DNA of 64,000 nt from assembly GCF_037038585.1 (NCBI RefSeq), contig NC_092560.1:63802049-63866048 (forward strand), in the 5' to 3' direction. The stretch's first letter is position 1; each line of letters begins with the position of its first letter. The notes beneath the pieces are model-generated. The model was given only the letters and a program-made list of their open reading frames with translations, searched no databases and was not told where the DNA came from. Shown here one piece after another: positions 13,401-25,678 of this stretch. Source of the stretch: Patagioenas fasciata. Its lineage: Eukaryota; Chordata; Aves; Columbiformes; Columbidae. The translations under genes and the position numbers were made by a program.

Positions 13401-16400
13401 GAATACAGCTATGCTATCATTTTGGAAAAATGCCCAAATCAGAGTATAGCCCTGAGAGGCCCAAGGCTATGCTTGTTTCAGGGACATAATTACAACATGA
13501 TTAGTATCCCTTCGGTACATCAGGGAGAAATAGTTCTCCATTCCAAAGAAGAATCAACTGTAACTAAGCTCCAGAAAGAAGATAAAGCCTTGCAAATCTA
13601 TCTGGCAAATTCTTTCAACAACCACCTCTATACACGTTCCTTCAAGGAAGGAAAAGTGTCACAAGATGCTAGCACTTTATTAAGTTCTGTTAAAGACGTC
13701 AGCACAGTTTCTACTTACAGGTAGAAAAGAATATTAATAAATACAAACTCTAACGTCTTTAACGTCTTTTAATAGGGATCACCCTTACCTTGGCTTATGT
13801 CCTAGATTTAAAGCAGTCCACCCACCAAACCTGATACAACTGCTTTGGCTAGACTCCTGTCCCCATCCAGACAGATTTTATTTTGATTGCATGAACACGA
13901 GATACAATCCCAGTGCCTCTTGCCAGGGCAACAAAGACTGTCTCCCAGCCTCAAAATTTAACACATGAAATACTGCCCTCATTAAGAATTTGCCCTCTGA
14001 AAATTAAGCCAATTTCTCTTTTAAAACATTCCTGCTTGGAAATTAAACTTTTTTTTCAAGTTTTCAAGACAGGCATACTTTTCAGGATAGAAACCAAACC
14101 TGAAAAGCTTCATATTATGTGAGACACACTGCTTCCTCCTTCCCCCTCTCAGCTTAAAACCGTGTGAAACACTGGCACTGATGATCCAACCAGGTTTTTA
14201 TACCATTAGGAGAAAAAGCATTGATGACAACTCAAGCAGACAACTTGCTTCTTGTTTTCCTCACTCCCAAAATTAACTTAAGTCTTTCACACAAAAAGGA
14301 AAACTATAACAAGAGGAAAATATCAGAGGAAATTGACAGAATGTTCATTGAATATTCACATAATGTTATGAGTTGGAAGCAATCCACACAGATACCAAGT
14401 GTGCCTACTGTCCTTAAAATATACTTAATACAGTAGACTTCCCTACACTACAAAACAAGCACTATAAAGTACTTCAAGCATATTAAACCTTGGTAAAATC
14501 ATCAATTCTGCAACAAATAGAGCTGAATTATACTAAATGAATAAGTCATTAAATCTGAATATTTATTTGTTGAAGGTAACTACCAGAGGTATTAACACAT
14601 TTCATCAAACACAGAAAAATGCTTTACAACAGCTAACATGAAGACTTGAGTATATGAAAACGAACTTACATAAATTCAGAGAAAAAAGTAACTCAAGTCA
14701 GAATTCACGTCATATAGTATCTATGGATCCCCTCAAAAATTTATTCTGTTCCTATCACATGTAAATGTAACCGACAGAAACACAGTACTCAAAAAAAAAA
14801 CCTAACAGTGCTAATTCAAAACCTTCAGCAATAAACTGCTGTTATTAATTTTCCTATAAACACACCAGTAAGGTATGAAAAATGCCCATCAAAGACAACA
14901 ACCACCAGCTGCTCCTTCTACCTAATGATTATCAAGTAAAATACCCAATGCGAGCTGGGCATTCCTGGGCCAACCCTATACTCAAAAGATGTTAGCCTCA
15001 TACCAATCAATTTTGACAAATGTCTCTATAGATGGTTTCTCATGAGAAAGTAAAAACAACTGAACAAGCAATGGTGGAAAACTGATGTTTCTATAACAAA
15101 AAACACATCTAAAATTAGGCTGGAGAGACAGTGGCAAGCTACCAGGGCAAAGCCAGTATTCTAACGCATTTTATCTGTTATACAAAGTTCACAAGACTTC
15201 AGATTACAGAACTGCAACTCATACAACTATTAAAGAAAAAATTGTTTCTTTCAGGGTCAGAAACATAGATACTTCAGTTTTAAAGAAGTTACTTCAGCAG
15301 CAAAATACAATAACAAAAGAGTCTCTCACAGTACATCTGCAAACAAAACAAAAGAATTATTCAACAGAGCTTTCAATTTCTTTTCTCCCAGTTCTGCCCT
15401 GATGTGTACCAACCACAAGCACGAAAAAGGAACCATAGAGTTCTCATAACAGCAACACCTGCCTTCCTTGGGGCTCACAGGATCACACTGTGATCACCAA
15501 TCGATCAACAGGAAATCAGGAAAGCACAGCTGCTTCCTGATTCCCTTCACAGGAAAGAAAATAACTGAGTTCATGAGCAGCAGTGAGGGGAGGCTCTGGA
15601 CCCCAAAGGCCTCTGGCATCCATGCTGACACAAAATCTTCCCAGTTATAAATTAACTGTTTAGACTGAAAACCCACAAGTCTCATATTTCTGCTGCTCTG
15701 CTTATTCTCAACTAAATATATTCTAGACTGCTTTTTAACTATTGTCTTAAGTTCAGACAAACTTAAATAACACCAGTCTGCAAGTTACCTTTTCGTCTGA
15801 AACTTTTCATTGGGGTATTTGAACTCTGGTTTCCAGCAACTCCACTTTATTGAGCCAGTTGCAGCATTATTCAAATATATATGAATAAAAAATTAATACC
15901 GTAATCAAGTTAAAAATTAAAAGAGTAAACCAGCAAACAAAGCCACTAGTAGGGAAAGACAGGTTGTCTGTTTCCACAAATTGTTTTCCCTTTGGTATTC
16001 TAGAGAAGTTTACAGAACTAAAGCAAGAGCTTTGCTAAACAAAATCTCCACTGACCTTTGGAGAGAGACAATGAACATAAATTATATTCAGTGCTCAGAA
16101 TACATAAATCTGAAAGGCATGCAAGCAATCATATAAAATAATTTTAAAATCCCTATCTCATTAGCACATGACATCAAGTTAAACCAACAATCCAGTTGTT
16201 TTTTTTTTCCAGAATCATTTATATGCACAATAGACTGTATTTCAGAGATTTCAATGCAGAAAGCCCTACTAAGGTGCAGCCATCTTTGATGAAGGACAAG
16301 AGAAAATAGGTACCCCGCATGATATAGTACAGAGGGGTTAAAAAGAAATAGACATTTTCTATTATATTGCTCATAACCTTCCCTTCATAAGCTACCTCTA

Positions 16401-17000
16401 CGACTGAAAGCCTTGCCCTGTTCTGTGGAACATATGCATTGCCTCCAAAAATAAACACAGTTTTACCATTTAAGAGCTGTTATGCATCTTCCTGTAATTT
16501 CTCAATTACTAAACAATACTGCTTTCCCACGCTGCTATGCTATGTAAAGAAAAAAAAAGCCCTGAGTTACCCTGATTCATTTTCTCAGAACAGCTTTGGC
16601 ACAATTGTTCTCCCTAGATTCAAGTCCACCTCCACCTCCTCTTTTTTGTAAAAAATTCTATATGTGCAGCACTGGGAAATAAACTATATAAAACATTTAT
16701 ACAAAATATTTTTATACAGTTCTTTCATAACGTGGAAACAAAAGACAGTAAATAATATACACTAATCTATGATGAATCTCCCTTGAGATTCACATGCATA
16801 CATTTTTTTAAATCCTGACATTTTTACATGCAAACAATTATTTGCATTGTTGAATAATCATTAGAAAAAAAAACACAAAAAAATGCATTTCAAACAACAG
16901 TCATACTTCACCTGCAAATTCAATCATAAAGCAAAAAGCACACTTAAAAATTAGTGCCTGCTGAAAGTGTTAAAACATTAAAGAGGAGCAAAACACTTAC
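4451..17000. other. WDR70 intron 5, no gene found
   Basis: AT-rich intronic sequence ending at the exon 5 donor (minus-strand GTAAGTG beginning at 17000). No coding exon, RNA gene or clear interspersed repeat was recognised by eye. It holds small simple repeats, for example an A/CAAA-rich tract at about 6700-6760 and poly-A or poly-T runs. Conserved non-coding elements cannot be judged from a single sequence. Confidence 0.6.
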
Positions 17001-17196
17001 ATTCTCTTCCTCCTCTGTATCATCGTCATTATCGTCATCACTGTCCTTGAAACCAGGTGGAAGCGGTGGCCCAATGAATTCATCATCTTCATCATCAGTA
17101 TCCTCAGCTGGACCTTGAGCAGAGGCCTGAGACTGCCTGGAAGCACCAGTAAACTCTTCATCTGAGCTGTCTTCACTTCCACTACAGGTTTCCTCT
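17001..17196 (-). CDS. WDR70: WDR70 exon 5, acidic Ser-rich segment
   Basis: 196 coding bases between an AG acceptor (minus ...CCATGCAG) and a GTAAGTG donor. The exon encodes [11 protein letters not shown], then [20 protein letters not shown], then [20 protein letters not shown] and a run of glutamates. It is highly acidic with many serines in casein-kinase-2-like contexts, and is probably disordered. The IGPPLPP block is the best conserved landmark with mammalian WDR70. The length of the acidic run varies between species. Confidence 0.93.
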
Positions 17197-20100
17197 CTGC
17201 ATGGAAAAATTAAAAGAAGATATTATTTCAAAAACATTGGCACTTCCATAGTAATTTTCAGATAAAAGATATTGAGCACTGTTGTGAATTTGTAAACACT
17301 GAAATTAGCAGTATAAGGTAAACTATTTTTTATTAAAAGTGTAGGCCCACTATCACTTTGAAAGTAAAAATAAAGCTTAAAGAAAAGGAATACCATAGTG
17401 ACAGACAGTTCAAAAAAATGGACAAAAATAAAACAAAGAAAAAGACAGATTGTGAAAAAAGCAGTACCACATCACTAGTATGGATTTCACAACCCATGCG
17501 AGAACACAAAGCATGGCAATTAGTTTATAACACTGGTTAAGAATAAAAGGGAACCAGACAATTCAAACCAAGTACTTAATACCATCATAAATCTATATTC
17601 TAAAAATTAAATTAAATTATCTTTTTGCTGTTGTCCAAATCAATTTTGTGTACATTATATTTTTGGCATTAGAAAATTTCTGAAAAGTAGGCAGAGCTAT
17701 TTAGTACACGCATTCCCTCAGTTTATTCAAAACAAGTGTGCTCCCTCTGCTGGTAGTTACCAAATAAGCAGTATTCTAACTTGCAGAAGGTCCAAAAGCA
17801 GAAAAAATTGCCTTTTGACTAGATACAGTGTATCATCACAGCGATACCTTGCAGTGGAAATCATATGTTCCTCTCAGATGAGTGAGCCAAACTCAAATTG
17901 CTAGACTTGGTTTAGGAGATTATATGTTAAGAGCATTTGTGTGAGTGAGCAGAGTGTACAAGATGTGTTAATAAGGAAAATAAAAACACAACAAAGGTAC
18001 AGGGATTTAAATTTAGGCTATCACTTAAAAACTATAATAAAAACATACAAGTTTAAGAACATAATAAAGAATTATGAAAACATGTTCTAAAGCATGTAAT
18101 TGTGACAGAGACTTCAGCCCCACTATGCTCCCCCAAACCAGCTGCACACCAAGCAAATATTTATGTTGGATAAGCAATCAAAATCCTATTTTAGGAAGAA
18201 ATCAAAACAAAACCCAACACAAATTAGGTCCTCAGATGCTACACTAATAAGAAGGGCTTGCATGTCTGAGAGCTTGTCTAATTTCCAACTGTATTTACTA
18301 GCCTAATAAAAGATATTACTTCTACATACAAACTTTGTTTTATATAGCAATCACAGACACTGAAAGACCTAGATCAGGATATGATTATCTAATAAATCTA
18401 ACACAAATAAAAAGACCTCTTTTTTTATACAACAATACGGCAATTGATATCTTTCTACTAGAAAGGTTTTCCAGCATGTGAGGAATGGTTTGGGACCTTC
18501 AACGTTCTTCAAGTTAGACATCCCCAAAACCAACAACTTTGCAATAGTATTATATATGCAAAACAGTTGTATTTTAAGAGTTGGTATGCGTTCCCAGACT
18601 AACAGTATCTGTTCCCAAAAAGTCAAACTGTTAAATTAGTTTTGGAATGGAGCCAAATATATACTGTAGCTGCCAGTGAGAAGAATGCATACAACATGAT
18701 TCAAGGCCTTTTCAGTCCTGGAGTCCTAGGTTTTCAGATAATTCTACAGACACCCAAGAACAGTATCTAGCTTCCTTCCTAATTGCCTACCCTTATCATT
18801 CCCTCGTTTGCTAGCAAGCATAAATTGATCAAATCAAACATTTCAGTATTTTGAGTGGCAGTGTAATCATTCTGTATGCGAAATGCAGTGCCACTTTTCA
18901 CCACACTTCGAGCTTGGCAGGGACAGCCAAGTACTCGGGCTACAGCTACTGATACCCTCTGTCCTGACTGGAAGAAAGTCAAATGTAAGAACATCCCAAT
19001 GCAGCCACACCAAAAAGCTTATGTACCCTTCTGACAGCTACTGGGAATGATGTTGACAGAAAGGACAAAACAAGTGGTGTTTCCTTCAACTTTCAGCCTT
19101 ATAGCCCTACTCTACCAGATGTTGTGAAGAAAGAACCAGTTTGCCAGCCCCTCTTCCAGGATTCAGAGAAGTGTAAGGAATTGGTTTTTTGTCTATCATA
19201 ACCTACCATGTATAGACTCTAACAGTCCATAAGACACATATATATAGGTCTACTAGAGTCTTGTATGGGTGATTAGACTTCCACAGACACAGAAACTTCA
19301 AGGTTACAGTGCACTGATCTCTGCAATCCCTATCATGCAATGGAGTTTTGTGGCCCCCATTACCTTCAGCTACTTTTGATTTCCCAGGGTTTCAGAATTC
19401 AAACTGTCAAAGGAGTAACATTTTTTGTCAATAACAAATGTCGGCAAATTTGAGAATAAATTTCAGAGTAAGTCAAACCAAAATATTTTCTCAATCCCAT
19501 CACAACTCTATACAATGTGCATACAGGGGCTCTCTAGTACTTTGCTTTGTTTTTCAGCAGACATGAACAAGTATATCTTATGGGAAAAACAGCTGCTTAT
19601 TAAATCAGCGTATGTATTTATTATCTTTGCCCTAATATTTTCAAAAAATCCACAGATAACATTGTGGTTATTTTTAAAAAAGTATGCCAAACAGGACTAG
19701 GTGAGAGACAGCAAAATTAACTAACAAATGTACAGATTAACTAAGAAAGCACAGATTAAGTAAAATAAATAAAAATCAGTATTTCCACTGAAATACTTCT
19801 GATAATATACACATGTTCACACAAATTAAATGACAGTGATGCTGTCAAAAAAAAAAAAATCCTCTTCAGATAAGAAAGCTGTTACATGGAATCTCCCACT
19901 ATATTTAAGTACCTTTTGGTTAACACAGGCCCAGCTCCTGCTGCACTGGATGCTGAAGCTGATGAATCTGTGCATGGACTTCTAAACTCTTTTTCAGCCT
20001 GCTCTTCCATCTCTTTTTCACGAGCCTCTGAAAAAGTATGTAAATGACAAAGACTTTTAGTAAATAATAAAATCAGAGGTTTGTTGAAGACAGTAAAATT

Positions 20101-23100
20101 ATTTTCTTCATTTTCAGACCTACGTGAAATACTTGAAGAGGTAATAGCAAATAAAGGATTTCACTTGAAAGTAAATTACTTTTCCATTTAAGTTAAATTC
20201 CCATTGTTACTGCAATGATCACTCAGAAAACCAAAATGTCAAAATGAAAATGCAAACACATCCCAGTTGGTAGTTTGTACACACTATCAAGTGTAAGTTG
20301 ATCATATAAGGAGGCTGATAGTTCAATATTTTCAGCACTATACTACCTCAGTATGAGTACTTCAGAGAGTTCATGAAGTTTTCATAGCGTAAGGCAGTAA
20401 ATTAGTACCTAAGTATACACAGGTGTAAATAATTGAACTCCAAATATAATTTATGGAATATAAATACGAAGAGTTGTTTGTATGAAGAGTTTATTCACTT
20501 ACTGAAAAAGAATCCTTGTGCAACAGTGCAAAAAATCAAAGTGAACAGAACCTTCCATTTTGAAGTATTAATATAAATAAGAATGGACTGTGAAGATAAG
20601 AGATAAAGTGTGGTGAAAGCAAGACTTTCCCTTGGTTGAGGAGGATCAGGTTAGAAATTGTTCAGGCAAACTGGACATCCACAAACCCTTGGGCCCCGAT
20701 GGGATACACCCACGAGTGTGGAGAGAATTGGTACATGTTATTGCAAAGCCACTCTCCTTCATCTTTGAAAGGTCTTGGAAAACAGAAGAGGTGCCTGAGC
20801 ACTGGATGAAAGCCAACATCCCTCCAGTCTTCAAAAAGGGCAAGAAGGATGACCCAGGAAACTGGAGGCCAGTACGACCCCAGGCACCAGTACATGATGG
20901 GGTGGACCTGCTGGAAAGCAGCACTGTGGAGAGGGACCTGAGAGTCCTGGTGGACAACAACTAAACCATGAGTCAACAATGTGTCTTTGTGGTCAACAAG
21001 GTCAACGGTATCCTGGGGTGCATTAGAAGACTGTGACCAGCAGGTCAAGGGAGGTTCTCCTCCCCCTCTACTCTGCCTTGGTGAGGTCACCTTTGGAGTA
21101 CTGCATCCTCCAGTTCTGGGCTCCCCAGTTTAAGAAGAACAAGGAATTGTTTAAGAAGAACAAGGAATTACTGGAGGGAGTCCAGCACAGGGCCACAAAG
21201 ATGATTAAGGGTCTGGAGCATCTTTTTTACGAGGAGACTGAGAGAGCTGGTTTTGTTCAACCTGGAGAAGGCTGAGAGGGGATCGCATCAATGTGTATAA
21301 ATATCTCAAGTGTGGATGTGAAGAGAATGGGGCCAGGCTCTTTTCAGCAGTGCCGAACGATAACAGATGGAAACATAGGAGGTTCCATCTGAATATGAGG
21401 AGAAACTTCTTTACTCTGAGGGTGCCAGAGCCCTGGAACAGGTTGCCCAGAGAGGTTCTGGAGTCTCCTCTGGAGACATTAAAAATCCGCCTGGACACAT
21501 TCCTGTGCGATCTGCTCTGAGTGAACCTGCTTTAGCAAGTGGTTTGGACCAGATGATCTTCAGAGATCCCTTCCAACCCCAACCTTTATGTGATTCTGTG
21601 ATTATGAGTGTAATAGATACAGCTACTGTATTTCTAAAAGTGCTCAAATAACTTCAATTAGACAGAGAAAAGTTACTTTCTCTCTACACAAGAAACACAA
21701 CTTTCTTCTTTTGCTCACTGTTTGTTAACTAAAAACACATTCCACAGCAAAGCAAGGGAACATTTTCCTCTGAAGAGAAACACAAACACCTGCAAGACCC
21801 AAGACCAGGAAATGCATTTTGGTCTCACTTGTTTTTATCCACAGGTTGGGTAGCAGAGGAGACATTTCCAAAATTTATCATAGGTATTCCAAAATGCTAA
21901 AAGTCAACAGTATATCTTAGGAAATCTGAACATAAAATGCTCACATTACCCCCCTCGAAATAAAAGCTATAAAACATACACCATTCTGATTGTTCTATTC
22001 TGAATCCCAAAACTTGTTTCTAAGCTAAAGAGCTGAATTACATACAAAGCTTTGTAATTTTTGGTAGAATGATCAACCATGTAAACAACAAAATGTCTTG
22101 TGCATACCTTATGGGTAAGACCCTAGAAAACTTTGGATGAGGGGGACAAGGGAAGGGACACATTCAAGATTCAGTTCAAGATGTCTTGACTTAAAAACAT
22201 TGTGTTTTCATAACCACTTACTGGATTTCCCTCCTATATTAAAACATGGTATAAGCAAATGATCTCTCAGAAAGAATAACAGCTCAGCCTGAACCAGTAT
22301 TAAACATGAAAAGGTTTCCAAGATGGAAACATGCTGTTGTGTTTAGATTTGGCCAACACAAAAACATCGTCCTAATCAAATTTTGGAATCCCTTGTATAT
22401 TTGAATTTCACAGTGTCTTAAAGTCCACAAACCCATGGGCCTTCAGAGATGTCTATTCTTGTGGTTCTGTACAGAATCAAAATAAAAACTACAACAAACA
22501 CACCAACACCATGGTTATCTCATTCTTTCATATAGAACTGCTTTCTTTATGATAAGGTGCTTCAAGTCTACTAACTCCATAGACAGCAGGTTAAATGTAA
22601 TCTAATGGGCAAAAAGCTGCTCAACTATGATGGCATAGCATCAGAAAAAAATAAAAGCCACAATCAGATATTCTGCACAAACTGTCCAAGTGGAGGGAGA
22701 AGGCATGGACATTTGGGCTGGCAAAGAGAGTTCCAGAACATGCAAAAGCGTCTCCCAATGGCCTTCTTCAGAATGTTGTTTGCTTGTTTAAAAGCAGCAA
22801 GACAGAAATTTTCCCATCTCCCACTCTCAAACAACTGTCTTGAAAACTTAACCACTGCCAGCACAGCAGAAAACAGAGGTAAATTTGTGGGCTGCTATAT
22901 AACCTGCTATTCCTGGCTTTCCTGCAAAACATGCTTTTTACCAGTCCCCGGGTTGCTTAGAGCTGTCTTCCTCGAACAAAACTGCATTTGTTTTTTGCCC
23001 TTTTGGCAGTCAGTCTGAGACACTTAAAATGACACCCCAAGACAGAAGAACAAAACACCTCTTAAAATGCATTAGCTGACAACGCTCACATTTCTTACCC

Positions 23101-23545
23101 AAGACCTTCCTGCTCCTCTCCACTGCAGTTCTCCTCGTTTGCTCAAACATGGCTTCGAGGTCAAAAGTCCGAGCTTTCTTCCCTGAAAATAAAGAAAATT
23201 AGACTAGATCACAGACTCACCCTGGCCACAGACACTCCAGCAGCTCCACGCCAGGAGTGCGAAAGGAAAACCGCTTCGTTTGCACCTCCGGCCACCAACC
23301 TCCCCTAGGGCTCCCCACCAAGGGCCGCCGGCCCCAAGCAAGCCCCCCCGCGGCCCACATCGCAACGCACCGAAGCCGGAGAAGCCCATGGTGGCCGCCA
23401 GGTCCGGGTCGGGTGCCCCCAGCATCTCAGCGTCTGCAAGGAGATGGGAAAGAAAAGAATGGGGGTCAGCTGGGTCGCGGGGCGGCCTCGGCCGGGCCCG
23501 GTCCGCACTGCCCCGATGCTCACCGCTCTCCGCCGCCGGCTCCAT
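17001..23545 (-). CDS. WDR70: WDR70, WD repeat domain 70, coding exons 1-5 (5' part of gene)
   Basis: Five spliced coding exons on the minus strand: 23545-23524, 23433-23371, 23182-23099, 20027-19913 and 17196-17001. All donors are GT, all acceptors AG, and the phases agree, giving 160 codons. The product starts MEPAAESDAEMLG and contains [20 protein letters not shown] and [10 protein letters not shown], which I recognise as the WDR70 N-terminus. Exon 4 reads [14 protein letters not shown], a charged and probably helical stretch. Exon 5 is a serine- and acid-rich tail (residues about 96-160) with [19 protein letters not shown]. In the family this disordered acidic segment precedes a WD40 propeller, whose exons lie past the left edge. 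WDR70 is nuclear and has been linked to CRL4 ubiquitin ligase and DNA-damage responses (literature knowledge). The gene is divergent from NUP155. Identification is firm; the gene is incomplete here only because of the window edge. Confidence 0.95.
17197..19912. other. WDR70 intron 4, no gene found
   Basis: AT-rich intron with proper GT and AG ends on the minus strand. No repeat family or RNA gene was recognised. Confidence 0.6.
20630..21604 (+). mobile_element. CR1 LINE with internal deletion, in WDR70 intron 3
   Basis: Plus-strand CR1, antisense to WDR70. It begins within the reverse transcriptase, with [19 protein letters not shown] and [20 protein letters not shown]. At about 20870-20885 it jumps directly to the C-terminal domain ([18 protein letters not shown]). 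The central polymerase region, including the FADD active site, is therefore gone. It continues through [20 protein letters not shown] to a normal CR1 3' end, tgtgattctgtgattatgag, near 21604. A 21-bp unit (ttaagaagaacaaggaatt) is tandemly duplicated at about 21130-21170. Dead copy. Confidence 0.9.
21605..23098. other. WDR70 intron 3 remainder, no gene found
   Basis: Intronic DNA between the CR1 and exon 3. It has a 137-codon open frame on the plus strand at 22605-23018 with no recognisable family and no splice logic. I treat it as a chance frame. Confidence 0.5.
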
Positions 23546-23678
23546 GCTGCGGCCGCCCCGGAACCACAACAGGCGCCGGCAGGAAGCGGCCGGAGGCGCC
23601 CGGGGAGGTCCGTCCGCCGGCACCGCCTCCAAAGGTCACACACCCACACGGGGCACGACTTGCGGCGACTAGGAACGG
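23290..23678 (-). promoter_or_regulatory. WDR70: CpG-rich promoter region of WDR70
   Basis: This stretch is very GC-rich with many CpG dinucleotides, unlike the AT-rich introns around it. It spans exon 1 and exon 2 of WDR70, which fits a TATA-less housekeeping promoter. On its upstream side it ends abruptly at an LTR that starts near 23679. The long open frames in both directions here are a by-product of base composition. The transcription start was not determined. Confidence 0.7.
23524..23545 (-). CDS. WDR70: WDR70 exon 1, start codon and 22 coding bases
   Basis: ATG at 23545-23543 is followed by GAGCCGGCGGCGGAGAGC and a GT donor (GTGAGC) at 23523. The start was chosen because it joins in phase to exon 2 (AGC G + AC gives Ser-Asp-Ala-Glu) and lies inside a CpG-rich promoter. 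Reading on through the donor gives a long GC-rich open frame, which is intronic and should not be taken as protein. Confidence 0.88.
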
Positions 23679-24117
23679 TGTACACTGGGACGCCGGCAGA
23701 GACGCACAGAGTTCTTGTTAGCAGCGAGACCAGAGCCAGGCAGAGCTGAGCTCTCTTTTATTAACAGTTCTCAATTTATATGTTTACAGATACAGGGCTG
23801 GACCAAGAGGTTAGACCGTTTTTTCAAAAATGGTATTTGAAACACACCACACTCGTGACTGTGGGCAGCGTTCCGACCCACTCATTCACACGCCCAGGCC
23901 CAACATTCACACATCATTATGGGGGCGGTTTTCCGACCCGAGATATCCTTATCACTGGCCTGGGCTATCACTTCTTACACTCACAAAAACCATACTTCTC
24001 TATAACCTGTCCAAGACCCTTTATCTGGAACTGCTGTTCCCACACCGCCCCCCAGCATGGTTTCTCGCCCGCATTTGGGTGGCAGCCGTGGCCATGTCCT
24101 GTTCTGCCATTGCCACA
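23679..24117 (-). mobile_element. LTR (probably solo) directly upstream of WDR70, same orientation
   Basis: Read on the minus strand, this has retroviral promoter layout: a TATA-like TATAAA (plus 23775-23780), an AATAAA polyadenylation signal (plus 23757-23762), a short CT- and TG-rich downstream part and an end at ...GTGTACA (plus 23679). No gag, pol or env is attached. The left edge follows from the abrupt change from the CpG island to this sequence. The right edge is uncertain: a TGTGGCAATGG start at 24117 is possible, and a CR1 begins near 24150. I found no clear target-site duplication. Family unknown; the short part after AATAAA resembles beta- or alpharetroviral LTRs. Confidence 0.5.
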
Positions 24118-24149
24118 CGGCAGGCCTCAAATACATCTTCATGGAGCCG

Positions 24150-24735
24150 CATAATATCTCGAGCTGGAAGGCACCTGTCAGGATCATCAAGTCCAACTCC
24201 CTGCTCCTCATAGAACACCTAAAACTGAACCATGTGACTAAGAGCATCATCCAGATGCTCTTTGAGCTCTGACAGGTCTGGTACCGTGACCACTTCCCTG
24301 GGAGCCTGTTCCACGGACTGACCACCCCCCTCAGTGAAGAACTGTTTCCTCATGTCCAACCTGACCTTCCCCTGACACACATTAATTCCGTTCTCATGTC
24401 CTATTGCTGGTCACCAGAAAGGGATCAGCACCTTCCCTGCTGCTGCCCCCCATGATGGAGCTCTAGATGGCCATGGGGACACCCCTCAGCCTTCTCCAAG
24501 CTGAACAGACCAAGTCATCTCCTCATAAATTTTGTCCTTGAGGCCTTTCACCATCTTGGTTGCCCCTCCTTAATCCACACTTGAATAATTTGCTGTTTGT
24601 CAAACATCAAGCTGCCCAAAACTGGCCAGTACTCTATGTGGAATCAAACCAGTGCAGTGGTGGAACAGTCAACTCCCTTGCCCGGCTGGCAATGCTGTGC
24701 TGGATGCACCCAGGACATGGCCAGCCCTTTTGGTG
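24150..24735 (-). mobile_element. CR1 LINE 3' fragment
   Basis: Reverse-oriented CR1 3' region: cataatatctcgagctggaa, then catcaagtccaactccctgctcc and the block ttctccaagctgaacagacc found in CR1 3' untranslated regions. More diverged from the consensus than the other copies in this window, so probably older. Edges approximate. Confidence 0.8.
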
Positions 24736-24982
24736 GCCAGGTGCTGCGCATTGATAAAGGATCATGGCTGAAAACATTGTGACTAGTTCAGCCAGAAGAA
24801 GACACATTCAGAGCAGGAGGCACTGTGATCTGCACATCAACGACAAGCTAATGAGCCACAATTTTGGCTGGTTGACCGACAGGAGACGGAGGATGTGCTG
24901 GAGGGCACATAGCCCCATCTCCTGATATGCCCAGCTTGGCAAACAAAGGGGAAAAGTTGAGACCCCTTTATCATGGCCCAGG
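24736..24982. other. unassigned intergenic sequence, possibly U3 of an older LTR
   Basis: No coding content. It lies between a CR1 and a solo LTR insertion. It may belong with the promoter-like region at 25549-26134, which the solo LTR would then have interrupted. This is inference from layout only. Confidence 0.3.
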
Positions 24983-25548
24983 TGTTATAGTTGAACTGTT
25001 GTTTGGTTTTTTTTTTTTTGTAAGCTGTATTGGTTTTGTAAACTATGTCCAAGATTCTTACCTCATCTTGAAGCTTTGCAGGTTGTATTCAAGTTCTTAT
25101 CTTAGTTTGAGAATAGAGAGCTGAAAGCTAGCCTTTATCTTATCTTGAAAGTGTAGGATGTGCATCCAAGAGTCTCACAGGATTCTATAATGAGCATATG
25201 GATAGGGCGAATGTGCTGTGACAGAGATGAAATGGACATGAGTGAAGAAGACTACTTACTTCATCTTGAAGACCACCTAAACGACCACCAGAGGACACTG
25301 CGCATGCTTAGAGTAGTTCCAAAGATGTCGTAATTGAAATTGTAAAACAGTTGTGTAATCTAATGAATATGCAACACATACGTTGTAAACCTAATGAATA
25401 TGTATATGACCAAATTGTATAAATGTAATGGAGTTCGAATCAGTTGTTGAAACCAGCTTTGGGTGCGAACCCCTGGTTTCCCAGTGCTGAAATAAAACCA
25501 CCACATATAACTACGTCCATGGTTATGTGTTTCGTTTGCTAACACAGG
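24979..25548 (+). mobile_element. solo LTR with 4-bp target-site duplication CAGG
   Basis: The LTR body is 24983-25544 (562 bp). It begins TGTTATAG and ends GCTAACA, with matching TGTTA/TAACA inverted ends, and is flanked by CAGG at 24979-24982 and 25545-25548. Inside, near the right end, are a TATA-like tgtataaatg at about 25417 and an AATAAA signal at about 25490, so the element reads on the plus strand, towards NUP155. No internal retroviral sequence is attached, which is the expected product of recombination between two LTRs. The 4-bp duplication fits gammaretrovirus- or epsilon-like integrases. Confidence 0.75.
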
Positions 25549-25678
25549 GCTTGTCGAAACTTGGTGATCTTTTGCAATGACCGTTTCCCCTTGGATTTCT
25601 GCACGACACAAAGGGAGACCCTCAACGTGGCCCAGGACATGTCCAGACTTGTCACTCTTTTGCAATCACCACTTCTGT

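Noticed and set aside
13398..13724. 108-codon plus-strand frame
   Set aside because: It lies in WDR70 intron 5 without a recognisable family; the amino-acid make-up looks random.
22605..23018. 137-codon plus-strand frame in WDR70 intron 3
   Set aside because: No recognisable domain, no homologous feel, no promoter or splice context; antisense to an intron. Probably chance.
23204..23721. Several long overlapping open frames on both strands around 23.2-23.7 kb
   Set aside because: They result from the GC-rich, stop-poor CpG island. Only the short WDR70 exons within it have splice sites and homology.
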